Source: Mesorhizobium sp. M2E.F.Ca.ET.219.01.1.1 (GTDB lineage Bacteria; Pseudomonadota; Alphaproteobacteria; Rhizobiales; Rhizobiaceae). Taken from it: a stretch of 64,000 nt of DNA. The DNA lies in the NCBI RefSeq assembly GCF_004016445.2, contig NZ_SADT02000003.1, positions 511,231 through 575,230 of the forward strand, read 5' to 3'. Positions 1 to 8,741 of this stretch are shown in pieces (position 1 is the stretch's first letter; the number at the start of each line of letters is the position of its first letter). A program made the position numbers and the translations under genes. The notes beneath the pieces were generated by a model. It searched no databases, was not told the origin of the DNA, and saw only the letters and a program-made list of their open reading frames with translations.

Positions 1-1
1 G

Positions 2-211
2 CTTGATGATACCCAAATCGCTCAAGAGGAGGCTGAGATGGCGGCGTCCAGGACGAGGGAGCTATGGGTCATATGTTCGGCGGCAAGGGACAAATGGCAA
101 CAAATCGAGGACGACGTGCGGCGCGCCGTCGAGACTCATTCGGAGGCCGCAGCCGAGATCGAGGCCGACGATGAGATACTGCTGAAATATGCGAGGGGGT
201 CGCTTGCCTAA
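2..211 (+). CDS. T3SS stalk-like protein, C-terminal part (y4yJ/SctO position)
   Basis: This is the last 69 codons of a gene that begins upstream of the window. It is read in frame from base 2 to the TAA at 209-211. The peptide is rich in Glu, Ala and Arg and looks helical. I do not recognise it by sequence alone. The call rests on position: in rhizobial T3SS operons the small coiled-coil gene y4yJ (YscO/SctO-like, working with the ATPase) lies directly before rhcQ, and rhcQ follows here. An overlapping reading in another frame (3-185) is Arg-rich and not credible. Confidence 0.6.
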   Translation, partial: LDDTQIAQEEAEMAASRTRELWVICSAARDKWQQIEDDVRRAVETHSEAAAEIEADDEILLKYARGSLA

Positions 212-264
212 ATGCCGCGCAACCGGATCCGACGGTCGCAAGAGGTCGTCCGAATGACACGACC

Positions 265-1329
265 GTGCAGTCTTTGATAGGCGCTGCGGTCACACCCGCC
301 ATGTTCGAACCAGTTCTGAAACTGTCCCACACGGTTGTCTCGTGGCTCAATGATACAGCAGCGCCGCGCACGCCGTTTCAAAGCCGGATCAACGAGGTGC
401 CGCTATCGGTGCGAACGGCAGGGCTTGTCTGGCAGCAGGAACCTGCTGCCATTCCGATGCTTGACTGCGTCTGGAGAGTGGGAGCCGAAACGGTCATCTT
501 GTCACTGTCGCGCCCGCTCGTAGAGGAGTTCATCACGACAGTGCAGAACGGCTTGGCCTTCCCTTCCGAGCCAACTGCTTCGCTAATTCTCGAACTCGCT
601 CTGGAGCCGCTTGTCACTCGACTGGAGGAGACGACGCGTCTGAACGTGCAACTCGTGCGGGTATGCGAAGCCACGATGCTGGCTCCTCATCTTGAACTCG
701 ACATCATTTTCGGCGCGGTCAAGGGCAAGGGCCGTCTATTCCTGTTCACGCCACTTGACGGCTTAGTACCGCCTGCGTTTCGCGCGCTAGGCGAACTGCT
801 TGCCCAGTTGCCGCGGCAGCTGGGCGGGCTGCCTCCAGAGCTCCCGCTCATTGTTGCAGGAGAGGTCGGCACGCTTCGCCTTCCTGCGGCGCTTCTTCGA
901 AGCGCATGTGTCGGTGATGCATTGTTGCCCGATATTGCGCCGTTCGGCCGCGGCCAGATCACCCTAGCTGTCGGCCAGTTGTGCGCCGAGGCGGATCTTG
1001 ACGGCGATGAATTAATCTTGCGGGGGCCTTTCCGCCCGCGACCGTGTCCTTTGGAGAGTGCGCATATGACACAACCCGGATCGCAACTGGAGCTTACTAA
1101 GGATCTCGACGATGTCGAGATCGTGCTTGTCTTTGAATGCGGCCGCTGGCCTATTTCTCTTGGGGAATTAAGAAGTGCCGGCGAAGGGCATATTTTTGAA
1201 CTTGGATGGCCGATCGACGGCCCGGTCGACATAGTGGCCAATGGTCAGCGTATCGGGCGTGGCGACATTGTCCGCATCGGAGAAGAGCTGGGCATCAGGC
1301 TCCGTGGCGGGTTTGCATGCAATGAGTGA
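265..1329 (+). CDS. rhcQ: T3SS cytoplasmic ring protein RhcQ (SctQ)
   Basis: Predicted 354-residue protein of the YscQ/HrcQ/FliN family, which forms the cytoplasmic sorting platform that receives T3SS substrates. The C-terminal 75 residues, starting near the ELTKDLDD stretch, have the SpoA (surface presentation of antigens) pattern with the typical ending IGEELGIRLRG. The N-terminal two thirds is poorly conserved, as usual in the family. GTG at 265 is the first usable start after the in-frame stop near 170; ATG at 301 is an alternative. The stop overlaps the rhcR start in ATGAGTGA, which implies translational coupling. The neighbours on both sides are Rhc genes in the order known from rhizobial T3SS operons. 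Confidence 0.85.
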   Translation: MQSLIGAAVTPAMFEPVLKLSHTVVSWLNDTAAPRTPFQSRINEVPLSVRTAGLVWQQEPAAIPMLDCVWRVGAETVILSLSRPLVEEFITTVQNGLAFPSEPTASLILELALEPLVTRLEETTRLNVQLVRVCEATMLAPHLELDIIFGAVKGKGRLFLFTPLDGLVPPAFRALGELLAQLPRQLGGLPPELPLIVAGEVGTLRLPAALLRSACVGDALLPDIAPFGRGQITLAVGQLCAEADLDGDELILRGPFRPRPCPLESAHMTQPGSQLELTKDLDDVEIVLVFECGRWPISLGELRSAGEGHIFELGWPIDGPVDIVANGQRIGRGDIVRIGEELGIRLRGGFACNE

Positions 1330-1987
1330 AGCTCAGCCGACAATCCTGGCGCTTCTTGCGGTTACCGCCGGACTCGGTCTGCTGGTTTTAGCAGTTGCCA
1401 CGACAACGGCCTTTGTAAAGGTATCAATTGTTCTTTTCCTCGTCCGCAATGCGCTCGGGACCCAGACCATACCACCCAATGTGGTGCTGTACGCCGCGGC
1501 GATGATCCTCACTATGTTCGTTAGTGCGCCCGTTGCTGAGCAGACCTATGACCGCATGTCGGATCCCAAGCTCCACTATCAGACATTCGACGACTGGGTA
1601 AGCGCCGCTAAAGCCGGAAGTGAGCCCTTGCGCGAGCATCTCAAGAAATTCACAAATGAAGAGCAGCGGCGATTTTTCCTATCTTCGACAGAAAAGGTCT
1701 GGCCAGAGGAAATGCACGCTGCAGCCACGCCTGATGACTTTGCAATACTTGTACCATCTTTCTTGCTATCAGAATTGAAGCGCGGATTTGAGATAGGATT
1801 TCTACTTTATCTGCCTTTTATTGTTATAGATCTGATAGTGACAACTATCTTGATGGCAATGGGTATGTCGATGGTCTCACCAACTGTTATATCTGTCCCG
1901 TTCAAGATCTTCTTGTTTGTTGCCATTGATGGTTGGTCAAAATTGATGCATGGGCTTGTGCTGAGTTATACGTTACCGGGAGGCTGA
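1322..1987 (+). CDS. rhcR: T3SS export apparatus protein RhcR (SctR)
   Basis: Predicted 221-residue polytopic inner-membrane protein of the YscR/HrcR/FliP family, a core part of the export gate. Early hydrophobic segments contain the family pattern TAFVKVSIVLFLVRNALGTQ. A central hydrophilic loop carries several charged residues. The C-terminal membrane segments contain FEIGFLLYLPFIVIDLI and MGMSMVSP, both hallmarks of SctR. The ATG at 1322 is chosen over an upstream in-frame start at 1241 because it begins the conserved family N-terminus and overlaps the rhcQ stop by 8 bases. The gene ends at TGA 1985-1987, two bases before the next gene. Confidence 0.93.
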   Translation: MSEAQPTILALLAVTAGLGLLVLAVATTTAFVKVSIVLFLVRNALGTQTIPPNVVLYAAAMILTMFVSAPVAEQTYDRMSDPKLHYQTFDDWVSAAKAGSEPLREHLKKFTNEEQRRFFLSSTEKVWPEEMHAAATPDDFAILVPSFLLSELKRGFEIGFLLYLPFIVIDLIVTTILMAMGMSMVSPTVISVPFKIFLFVAIDGWSKLMHGLVLSYTLPGG

Positions 1988-1989
1988 TC

Positions 1990-2265
1990 ATCACTGAATC
2001 CAGCATCATTACTCTTATGAGCCAATCACTGGTGGTTTTCATGATCTGGATTCTACCGCCGCTCATTGCATCAGTGGTTGTCGGCCTCGTCATCGGCATC
2101 CTCCAGGCGGCGACGCAGATCCAGGATGAAAGCTTGCCGCTCACCGTGAAGCTTCTGGTCGTTGTCGCGGTGATTGGGCTGTTTGCTCCTGTGCTAAGCG
2201 CCCCGCTCATAGAGCTAGCCGATCAGATCTTCACCGAGTTTCCCGCAATGACACTTAGCTACTAG
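1990..2265 (+). CDS. rhcS: T3SS export apparatus protein RhcS (SctS), probable ATC start
   Basis: Predicted 91-residue protein with two membrane segments, of the YscS/HrcS/FliQ family (export gate). Recognisable stretches are MSQSLVVFMIWILPPLIA, GILQAATQIQDESLP and LLVVVAVIGLF. No ATG, GTG or TTG lies at the expected start. A strong GGGAGG (1978-1983) sits 6 bases before ATC at 1990. Starting there gives 91 residues, close to the usual family length, and begins two bases after the rhcR stop. The in-frame ATG at 2017 would give only 82 residues and cut into the conserved N-terminus. TTG at 1933 would overlap rhcR by 55 bases. The gene identity is firm; the start is inferred. Confidence 0.85.
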   Translation: MTESSIITLMSQSLVVFMIWILPPLIASVVVGLVIGILQAATQIQDESLPLTVKLLVVVAVIGLFAPVLSAPLIELADQIFTEFPAMTLSY

Positions 2266-2273
2266 TCCGCCCC

Positions 2274-3092
2274 ATGGACGCGCCATCGGCCGATATTCAA
2301 ATTCTGATCCAGACGGCTCTCGAACTCGTCGTTGCGGCAGGTCTTGGGGCAGCCCGCGCGATGGGCATCATGCTGATCTTTCCCGTATTCACACGCTCGC
2401 AGATCAGTGGGCTGATCCGGGGCTGTTTGGCTGTTGGCTTCGCACTACCATGCCTGGCACACGTCAGCGGCGGATTGCCGGCGCTGGATCCTGATACGCG
2501 CCTGATCCAGCTAACCCTGCTCGGATTCAAGGAAGTTTTTGTCGGTGTACTCCTTGGCACTTTTCTTGGCATTCCGCTTTGGGGCCTTCAGGCTGCCGGG
2601 GAGCTTATCGACAACCAACGCGGCATCAGCAGCCCGACCGCTTCGGCCGATCCCGCGACGAACAGTCAGGCTTCCGCGATGGGCGTTTTTCTGGGGATCA
2701 CTGCGATTGCCATATTCGTCGGATCAGGAGGCCTGGAAACTTTGATCAGTGTCCTGTACCGCAGCTACTTGATCTGGCCGGTGTATCAGTTTCACCCGAC
2801 ACTGAGTGGGCCAGGAGCAATGGAGTTGTTGGGGCTTCTCGACAGCATAATGCGCACGGCATTATTGGTATCGGGGCCTGTCGTGTTCTTCCTGATACTG
2901 ATTGATATATCGATGATGCTGCTGCGTCGCTTTGCCCCGCAATTTAAGGCGAGCCAACTGTCTCCGGCAATCAAGAACATTGTCTTTCCAGTTCTCATGG
3001 TCACCTACGCTGCCTATCTGGTGGAGAGCATGAAACTGGAGGTCACACGTGCCAACGGCGTGCTGGAGTGGTTCGACAAATTGCTGCCATGA
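2274..3092 (+). CDS. rhcT: T3SS export apparatus protein RhcT (SctT)
   Basis: Predicted 272-residue integral membrane protein of the YscT/HrcT/FliR family, the fourth gate component. Several hydrophobic segments are visible. Family patterns include ARAMGIMLIFPVF near the N-terminus, LGFKEVFVGVLLG, GELIDNQRG and a C-terminal PQFKASQLSPAIKNIVF. The length is normal. The gene follows rhcS after 8 bases and its stop (3090-3092) overlaps the rhcU start in ATGA, so it belongs to the same transcript. Confidence 0.93.
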   Translation: MDAPSADIQILIQTALELVVAAGLGAARAMGIMLIFPVFTRSQISGLIRGCLAVGFALPCLAHVSGGLPALDPDTRLIQLTLLGFKEVFVGVLLGTFLGIPLWGLQAAGELIDNQRGISSPTASADPATNSQASAMGVFLGITAIAIFVGSGGLETLISVLYRSYLIWPVYQFHPTLSGPGAMELLGLLDSIMRTALLVSGPVVFFLILIDISMMLLRRFAPQFKASQLSPAIKNIVFPVLMVTYAAYLVESMKLEVTRANGVLEWFDKLLP

Positions 3093-4126
3093 GCGACACA
3101 AGTGAAGAGAAGACACACGCCGCCAGCCCGAAGAAGTTAAGTGAAGCGCGCAAAAAAGGACAGCTGCCACGTAGCTCCGATTTCGTCCGCGCGGTCGGGA
3201 CTTGCGCTGGGCTCGGCTACCTTTGGCTAAGAGGCAGCGTGATCGAGGACAAATGCCGGGAAGCGCTCCTATTAGCCACCAAGTTGCAGAGCCTACCTTT
3301 CGATACCGCGGTGCCGCAGGCATTGGTTGTGCTCGTCCAACTCACAGTCGCGGCTGTTGGCCCGCTGCTTGGAACCCTTGTCGCCGCGGTGATTTTGGCC
3401 AGCCTGCTAGCCAATGGTGGATTTGTCTTCTCTCTGGAGCCGATGAAGCTCAGCTTTAAGAAAATTGACCCCTTTGAAGGGCTGAAGCGCTTGGGGTCTG
3501 CTCGTTCCATGGTCGAAGTCTGCAAGACCATGTTCAAGGTATTGGTTCTCAGCGCAACCTTTTCCATTGTCCTTCTCGGGATGTGGAAGACAATGGTCCC
3601 TCTGCCGATCTGCGGCATGGGCTGTGTTGGCCTCATCTTTATGGAGACAAAATTGCTGATGGGAATTGGCGCCGGCGCACTGCTGGTCGGCGGACTGATC
3701 GATCTTCTGCTCCAGCGCGCGTTGTATCTGCGCGAAATGCGCATGACCAATACCGAAGTGACGCGCGAGTCGAAGGATCAGCAAGGAGCGCCAGAGTTGA
3801 AAGGTGAACAGCGTCGCATCCGCGAGGAGGCGGCCGACGAGCCTGCGCTTGGCGTGCATCGCGCCACGCTGGTCTTAACAGGAAGGGCGGTCCTGATCGG
3901 TCTGCGTTACGTTCGCGGTGAAACCGGGGTGCCGTTCTTAGTTTGCCGTGCCGAAGGTGAGCGCGTTTCACATGTGTTGAGCGAGGCGCGGGCACTACGC
4001 CTGACGATCGTCCATGACCATGTCTTAGCGCGTCAGCTGATAGGCACTACAAAACTCGGCCACGCGGTTCCTATGCAATATTTCCAGCCTGTCGCGAAAG
4101 CATTCTTTGCCGCAGGCTTGGCCTAG
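3089..4126 (+). CDS. rhcU: T3SS autoprotease/switch protein RhcU (SctU), without a recognisable NPTH motif
   Basis: Predicted 345-residue YscU/HrcU/FlhB-family protein. It has an N-terminal EEKTHAASPKKLSEARKKGQ pattern, membrane segments up to about residue 210, and a cytoplasmic tail beginning TNTEVTRESKDQQGAPELKG. This protein normally switches substrate specificity after cleaving itself between Asn and Pro of an NPTH motif. Here the matching place reads ATLVLTGRAVLIGLRYVRGE, so GRAV occupies the NPTH position. The ATG at 3089 overlaps the rhcT stop. It is the last gene of the rhcQRSTU operon; a 350-base gap with a tts box follows. Confidence 0.92.
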   Translation: MSDTSEEKTHAASPKKLSEARKKGQLPRSSDFVRAVGTCAGLGYLWLRGSVIEDKCREALLLATKLQSLPFDTAVPQALVVLVQLTVAAVGPLLGTLVAAVILASLLANGGFVFSLEPMKLSFKKIDPFEGLKRLGSARSMVEVCKTMFKVLVLSATFSIVLLGMWKTMVPLPICGMGCVGLIFMETKLLMGIGAGALLVGGLIDLLLQRALYLREMRMTNTEVTRESKDQQGAPELKGEQRRIREEAADEPALGVHRATLVLTGRAVLIGLRYVRGETGVPFLVCRAEGERVSHVLSEARALRLTIVHDHVLARQLIGTTKLGHAVPMQYFQPVAKAFFAAGLA

Positions 4127-4395
4127 TCATTGGAAGTCCACGACTGCCCAGTTCAAAACTGACCTGGCTCCATGCTAGTGGCAAATGTCGGCTGGCCATC
4201 CGTGCCCCAGTGTCTCTGTCAGGCCAACCGCGCAACCGCGGGCCTGGGGCAATCACTCCCCTCGGATCTGCCACCCAGCAACTACGGCAAGTCCTCCGGG
4301 CATGACCTTGCAGCCTCTGCTGGCCGGTGCGTGGCGCAGTCCGAGGTTTTGAGGCCGGCAGTGCGGATTTGATTGGTGCAGCCGTTGGAATGCCC

Positions 4396-4425
4396 TCGTC
4401 AGCTAGTCGTCAACTAAGCGCCCTA
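4396..4425 (+). promoter_or_regulatory. tts box (TtsI binding site) upstream of nopP
   Basis: The 30 bases fit the rhizobial tts-box pattern: TCGTCAGCTA at 4396-4405, GTCGTCAACT at 4406-4415 and CCCTA at 4421-4425. The site lies 58 bases before the nopP start. TtsI-dependent promoters of T3SS genes carry such boxes, so flavonoid/NodD/TtsI induction of nopP is expected. Confidence 0.8.
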
Positions 4426-4482
4426 TGTTGAACAGCCGTGCTAACTTGAGCTCGGTTGCGAAACATAGGAGTACGAATCGTC

Positions 4483-5286
4483 ATGTATGGTCGAATTGGT
4501 GGCTCATCCGATAGTTACCGCGCGCATAATGCCGGCGAGCAATCGGATGCAGGAAGCGAAGGGTTCGCGGACACATTTGCCCGAATGCACTTATCCGGAT
4601 CGGAAGGTAGCGGCGCCTCATCATCGGCGGCTCCCCAAGCATACTCCCTCAATTCCCGACCTCCTGTGGTGGAGATCAACAGGACTTCCTTCAGGAGACA
4701 GGTGAGGCAATTTCATGGTGATGAAATCACGCACATCGCCGACAATCCTCAAGAGTATTCGGAGTTCGTATCGTCACGAGCCAGGCGCACCGCGGACGTT
4801 GCTCAGCAATATGGCATCCGTCGAGATACGGAGCACGCGCGATATTTCAGTTACCAATTGGGAGACCGGAGTGCCGGACTGCTGAGAATGGAAGGCGGAT
4901 TCAGCATGAACGAGTTCGAATCGGAAAGTTGGCGGGAACAATTTCCTGGTCGAACTGAGGTCACTTCCATAGTGGATCTTCAAGTCGCCCATCCGCTCGT
5001 CGAAAATGCGGGCGATATTCTGCTGGAGCATCAACTTCGGATAGACGGCGACCGACCGTTGCTGAATTGGCGTGCGGCTAATCCGGAAGCACAAGCGCGC
5101 GCGCAGACGATGGGGTTTGTTGAAGTGGATCATGGCGACCTGGTGCTTGACCCTACGCAGCATCCCGACAAATGGACGAAGAACAGTGCCGGTGAGTGGC
5201 AGCGTGCAGGCAAACCTCCACTCTATCTCCACAAAACCGAGGATAGCGACAGCAGCGATAGCGGGTCCGACGACGATTTCATGTGA
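4483..5286 (+). CDS. nopP: type III effector NopP
   Basis: Predicted 267-residue protein of the rhizobial NopP effector family, translocated by the T3SS into legume cells and known in other rhizobia as a phosphorylated host-range determinant. The N-terminus MYGRIGGSSDSYR is the family signature. It is followed by a Ser/Gly-rich secretion region (about residues 25-65) and a globular part with FSYQLGDRSAGLLRMEGG and LLNWRAANPEAQARAQTMGF. The C-terminus is very acidic (SDSSDSGSDDD). ATG at 4483 is preferred over 4456 because AGGAG lies at 4467-4471 and the family begins there. A tts box lies upstream and a perfect hairpin downstream. Its place after rhcU matches other rhizobial T3SS loci. Confidence 0.85.
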   Translation: MYGRIGGSSDSYRAHNAGEQSDAGSEGFADTFARMHLSGSEGSGASSSAAPQAYSLNSRPPVVEINRTSFRRQVRQFHGDEITHIADNPQEYSEFVSSRARRTADVAQQYGIRRDTEHARYFSYQLGDRSAGLLRMEGGFSMNEFESESWREQFPGRTEVTSIVDLQVAHPLVENAGDILLEHQLRIDGDRPLLNWRAANPEAQARAQTMGFVEVDHGDLVLDPTQHPDKWTKNSAGEWQRAGKPPLYLHKTEDSDSSDSGSDDDFM

Positions 5287-5304
5287 TTTGTCGACCCGCC
5301 GCCG

Positions 5305-5334
5305 AGCCTTGCAACTGGTGACGGTTGCAAGGCT
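5305..5334 (+). terminator. hairpin after nopP, probable terminator
   Basis: An 11-base perfect stem, AGCCTTGCAAC (5305-5315) and GTTGCAAGGCT (5324-5334), has an 8-base loop and lies 18 bases after the nopP stop. No long U tract follows, so it may be an imperfect terminator or a stability hairpin. Confidence 0.55.
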
Positions 5335-5811
5335 GTTGGCAGTGAATGCTAATTGTCCGGCGACAGCCCCGCCTTAGCGCCAGCGCCGCCGAGCAATCCA
5401 GCCCATCTCCCAGACAATAAACTGCGGATGCGCATCGTGGGTGCTTGCGAGCGGATTGTATTCGGGCCGGAACTCCGCCTCTTGGAACCGAGCTCTCCCG
5501 AATCCAATTTTCTCCACCACACCGTTGGGTCGTTGCGATGCGCCGATCCCGATCGGATCGGCTATGCCTGCTCCGCGCTCGCAGGAAGACCTTCCGCCTC
5601 GATCTTGGCGGCGCGATCTCGGCGATAAGTTGGATGGGAGGCAAGATACGCCGCCACGTCAACAGCCGGTAACGCGACATCGCAAATCGGCCCTGACGGT
5701 AGCCGATCGACTCCAATCGCCGGACCGCAACTCGCGCAGCGGCATTCGCGGTTTGGCCAGGAGAAATGCTCGCTGACTCACAGCGTGGCCGGCCGCATTC
5801 TGAGTGCCCTG
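5335..5811. other. no supportable gene between nopP and the reverse-strand effector gene
   Basis: About 480 bases. The long reverse-strand reading across it (5279-5815) is extremely Arg/Ser-rich and overlaps the nopP end. Short reverse-strand stretches look like remnants of a protein, but I could not assign a family. Confidence 0.5.
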
Positions 5812-8262
5812 TCATGCAGCCTGCGCCGACGGGAGCTCGGCACGCGAATGGCGTGGTTGGCGGCCAAGCCCTGAGGTCAACAAGGACTTACAGAAAGCGG
5901 GGGTGAGTTTGCCGCGATGAATTATGACCTTCTCGCGACCGGACCTAGCATCGGCTTCCTCTCGCTCTCGATTGTAGCCGCGCTGTTCGTTGGATTTAAC
6001 GTGGCAAGCGGTGAATTCGGAATCAGCCAGCCCTTCCAAGTTTCTGGCCATGACGGGGCGACTCGTGTGGATGTGCACCCACATCGGGCTCGGCATCGCA
6101 CCATTGACCAGCATCTTGGGCTGCAGCTTCATCTCAAACAGCTTTCCTGGCTCGCCACGCAGCGCGACCGGTGCCTCCGGCGGCATCAATTCGTCGGCAT
6201 TGCACAAATGTTCCAGGTATTTTTGCGCCGGAAATGCGTAGGTCTTCATGCAATCAGTCGTAATGCCGGCTTTTCCTTCATTCAATGCGTTGGCCTGTCC
6301 CAGCACCATGTTCAGCAACCCTTTGAGCTGGTCTGTGCGTTCGTGCACTTTGGGTAGCTGGGTGGAGGTGAGTAGCAGGCGTACATTACGCCCCTGCAAC
6401 CCGGCGAGACAGGTTTGCATCTCAATGGCCTGGGCTCGCAGGTACTGGGCCACATCGTCCACGACCTTACCGGCCTCCTCAGGCTTCATCTGGCGCACTT
6501 GGGAGACGACGCTTTGCTGACCGGCCAGATCGAACTGCAAAAGTTCGTCCAATCGTTTGAGCCGCTCCGTCAATACCTCCATTGACAACGCGGCGCCCCC
6601 GATTGTCGAGCCTGCCCCCGACGAACTCGCAGCCACCTCTTGCGCTCTCACCTGTGTACTCGCAACTTGATCCGAGCGCGCGAGAACCTTGGCTGCTGGC
6701 ACTGTGCCGGCGTTCGCAGCGACTGGTGTTGATGGCTGCCCGGCGGCAGAAGTCCCGGCGCGAGCTGCCGACTTATGCTTTGACTTCCCTTTCCTTCGCG
6801 CTGTAGTGCCTTCTGACACTGCAGCCGTACCAGCAGTGCCAGCCGGTATCGCAGCGCCTGCCCTGGCCGGCATCGCAGCGCCCGCCTGGGCCTGTGGCGC
6901 CATGATGGCTGACGGCGGAGACTGCAGGTTCAACAAGTGCATGGCATCGTGCGCAGTGATCCATGCATCGTCCACGATCCGTTCGAACAGTTTCAATGGG
7001 AGGCCGGCATCTGGGTAGGTATGGCTTAGCTTGGTATGCACCTCGTGCAACGCCAATCCAAAATCCGAAAGCCGCTCCATGATTTTTTCTACAACCGCGC
7101 AATCATGAGCGTTGAGTGTTTTGCCATCATCCATTATGCCCTTCGCCAAAGAGAGGGCGCGAAGAGCTTCTTGAGCGGCGCTTGCCATCAGCTGCACCAC
7201 TCCATTTCGACCGACGAGGAGTTCCTTCAAATCTGGCTCGAACCTGCTCGCCCGCAGTTCAATCTTGGCCCGCGCAAGACCGATCCGCTCACGGACCAGC
7301 CAGATCCTGACACTCAGTACCGAGCCGGCACGCAGCCGCAGTGCGCACCGCTCGGCTTCCCGCATCACGGGCGTTCCACTGGATAGGCTAGCGGTGGCAG
7401 CGCAGGCGGATCGCTGCCGTTCGGAGCGCCATGCCTTTTTTTCCCACCACTTAATTGCCGCCGTATGGTGGTTCTCCACATTTAAAATCAACAGCTCCTG
7501 CCGGTCCGCCTGGGAGTAGGAGTAGAGTTTATCGACCATACCTGCCGCTTTCTTGGTCTTTTTGTCCAATTTCGTGATCGTCGACAGGCCAAGTTTGTCT
7601 ACTTCATTCGCGGCGTCGCACACGATCTGGCAACATCTACGCACCTTGTCGTCTGGCATAATTGTCTGCGCCTCAGCCGCAGGCAGGCTAGCGCGGTACT
7701 CCAGAATTGCTGAGGCTGCATCGACGACCCGACTGATCAGCTCCACCGCCTCCTCGGGGACGTCGGTTTTCCTGGCCGCAGCCTCGCAATCAGTCAGTTG
7801 TTGAACAAGACTGTTCATTCTGAGCTGTGTCGGACTGATATCTTCATTTGACGATGAGCTGGTGCCTTCCACCTGCGCGGTTGATAGTTGGCTACCGACC
7901 GGCGCCATGGCTTCGCCCTCAGACATGGAGGGAGAACCGCGCCGCCTTGCGGCTGCGCCACGTGGCGCTACGGTTCCGCGTGGTGGCGCAGCGGCTCCAC
8001 GTCGCGGTGTGTTCAGGATTTGATCTTCGCCAATCGAGGCGCCTGGCAGACTTTCGCGGGCATCGCCTGGACCGCGCGCAACTGGAAGGGAGGAGGGCCT
8101 CCTATCGGCGTCCCCAGAGCGCATCTGCTCCACAACGGAATCGAATGACTGTCCACCTTCTCCCGCAGCAAGACTTGATTGCGAAAGGGAACTGCTCGCC
8201 CGCCCCGCGCGGCTGGCTCCAGTTTCAGCCTGCGATTTCCGTGGTCGGCCAATGCCCTTCAT
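5812..8262 (-). CDS. large type III effector candidate (possibly XopP/HLK-like)
   Basis: Predicted 816-residue protein. The start at 8262 (MKGIGRPRKSQ) has GGAG 8 bases upstream; a longer reading from 8328 lacks that support. The first 150 residues are rich in Ser, Gly, Ala and Arg, as in T3SS secretion regions. Two helical regions follow (about 165-465 and 580-790), separated by a linker of Ala/Gly/Pro low-complexity repeats (AGAAMPARAGAAIPAG). No membrane segment or enzyme motif is evident. The helical build, size and C-terminal block around HIHTSRPVMARNLEG and CHVKSNEQRGYN recall the XopP/RipH (HLK) plant-pathogen effector family, but this is from memory. A tts box on the same strand lies about 450 bases upstream, which supports T3SS regulation. 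Confidence 0.65.
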   Translation of the reverse strand: MKGIGRPRKSQAETGASRAGRASSSLSQSSLAAGEGGQSFDSVVEQMRSGDADRRPSSLPVARGPGDARESLPGASIGEDQILNTPRRGAAAPPRGTVAPRGAAARRRGSPSMSEGEAMAPVGSQLSTAQVEGTSSSSNEDISPTQLRMNSLVQQLTDCEAAARKTDVPEEAVELISRVVDAASAILEYRASLPAAEAQTIMPDDKVRRCCQIVCDAANEVDKLGLSTITKLDKKTKKAAGMVDKLYSYSQADRQELLILNVENHHTAAIKWWEKKAWRSERQRSACAATASLSSGTPVMREAERCALRLRAGSVLSVRIWLVRERIGLARAKIELRASRFEPDLKELLVGRNGVVQLMASAAQEALRALSLAKGIMDDGKTLNAHDCAVVEKIMERLSDFGLALHEVHTKLSHTYPDAGLPLKLFERIVDDAWITAHDAMHLLNLQSPPSAIMAPQAQAGAAMPARAGAAIPAGTAGTAAVSEGTTARRKGKSKHKSAARAGTSAAGQPSTPVAANAGTVPAAKVLARSDQVASTQVRAQEVAASSSGAGSTIGGAALSMEVLTERLKRLDELLQFDLAGQQSVVSQVRQMKPEEAGKVVDDVAQYLRAQAIEMQTCLAGLQGRNVRLLLTSTQLPKVHERTDQLKGLLNMVLGQANALNEGKAGITTDCMKTYAFPAQKYLEHLCNADELMPPEAPVALRGEPGKLFEMKLQPKMLVNGAMPSPMWVHIHTSRPVMARNLEGLADSEFTACHVKSNEQRGYNREREEADARSGREKVIIHRGKLTPAFCKSLLTSGLGRQPRHSRAELPSAQAA

Positions 8263-8711
8263 ATTGCGTCTCCGTAGTAGGCGAGAATGTGCTGCTATTG
8301 TGCTGGCGGCTGACGAGACCAGCGGCATCTTTCGGTTAACGTCACGGTCAGCCAGACCCGCGACGGCGTAATGTTCCCGCCAAAGTGCTTCTCAGTAGCA
8401 GGCCAAGATTGGCCCGAGCTCACAGGACTTTCGCAACGTTGCCATCGATGTCCTGAGATTATCAGCGCTTCAGTCCGCCGATTTCCAGGAACAGCGAATG
8501 AAATCAGACCAACTCGGCTAGCTCCCCTTCCTAGACACGTGCCTGACGATTTTATTGATGCGTCACTCCTCTCGTTCGCCACCGACAAAGTCACACATTT
8601 GCTTCAGAGAAGCGTGTGCGTTGCGTATCACGCGGACCATTTCGATCTATAGTTACAAAAAGTGTCGAGACGGGACCTTTGGATCCGAAGGTCAGGCACG
8701 GCCGGCCTAGA
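8263..8711. other. long 5' region of the effector gene, no gene seen
   Basis: These 450 bases separate the effector start from its tts box. Neither strand gives a reading with recognisable protein features. It may be a long untranslated leader or residue of a rearrangement. Confidence 0.5.
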
Positions 8712-8741
8712 TAGACCGCTTGGCTGACGATTAGCTGACGA
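8712..8741 (-). promoter_or_regulatory. tts box (reverse strand) for the large effector gene
   Basis: Read on the minus strand, the site begins TCGTCAGCTA, continues ATCGTCAGCC and ends GGTCTA, matching the tts-box layout and closely resembling the box before nopP. It points toward the effector gene at 8262-5812. Confidence 0.7.

Noticed and set aside
5279..5815. 178-codon minus-strand reading after nopP
   Set aside because: Very high Arg/Ser content, overlaps the nopP end and terminator, no start signal.
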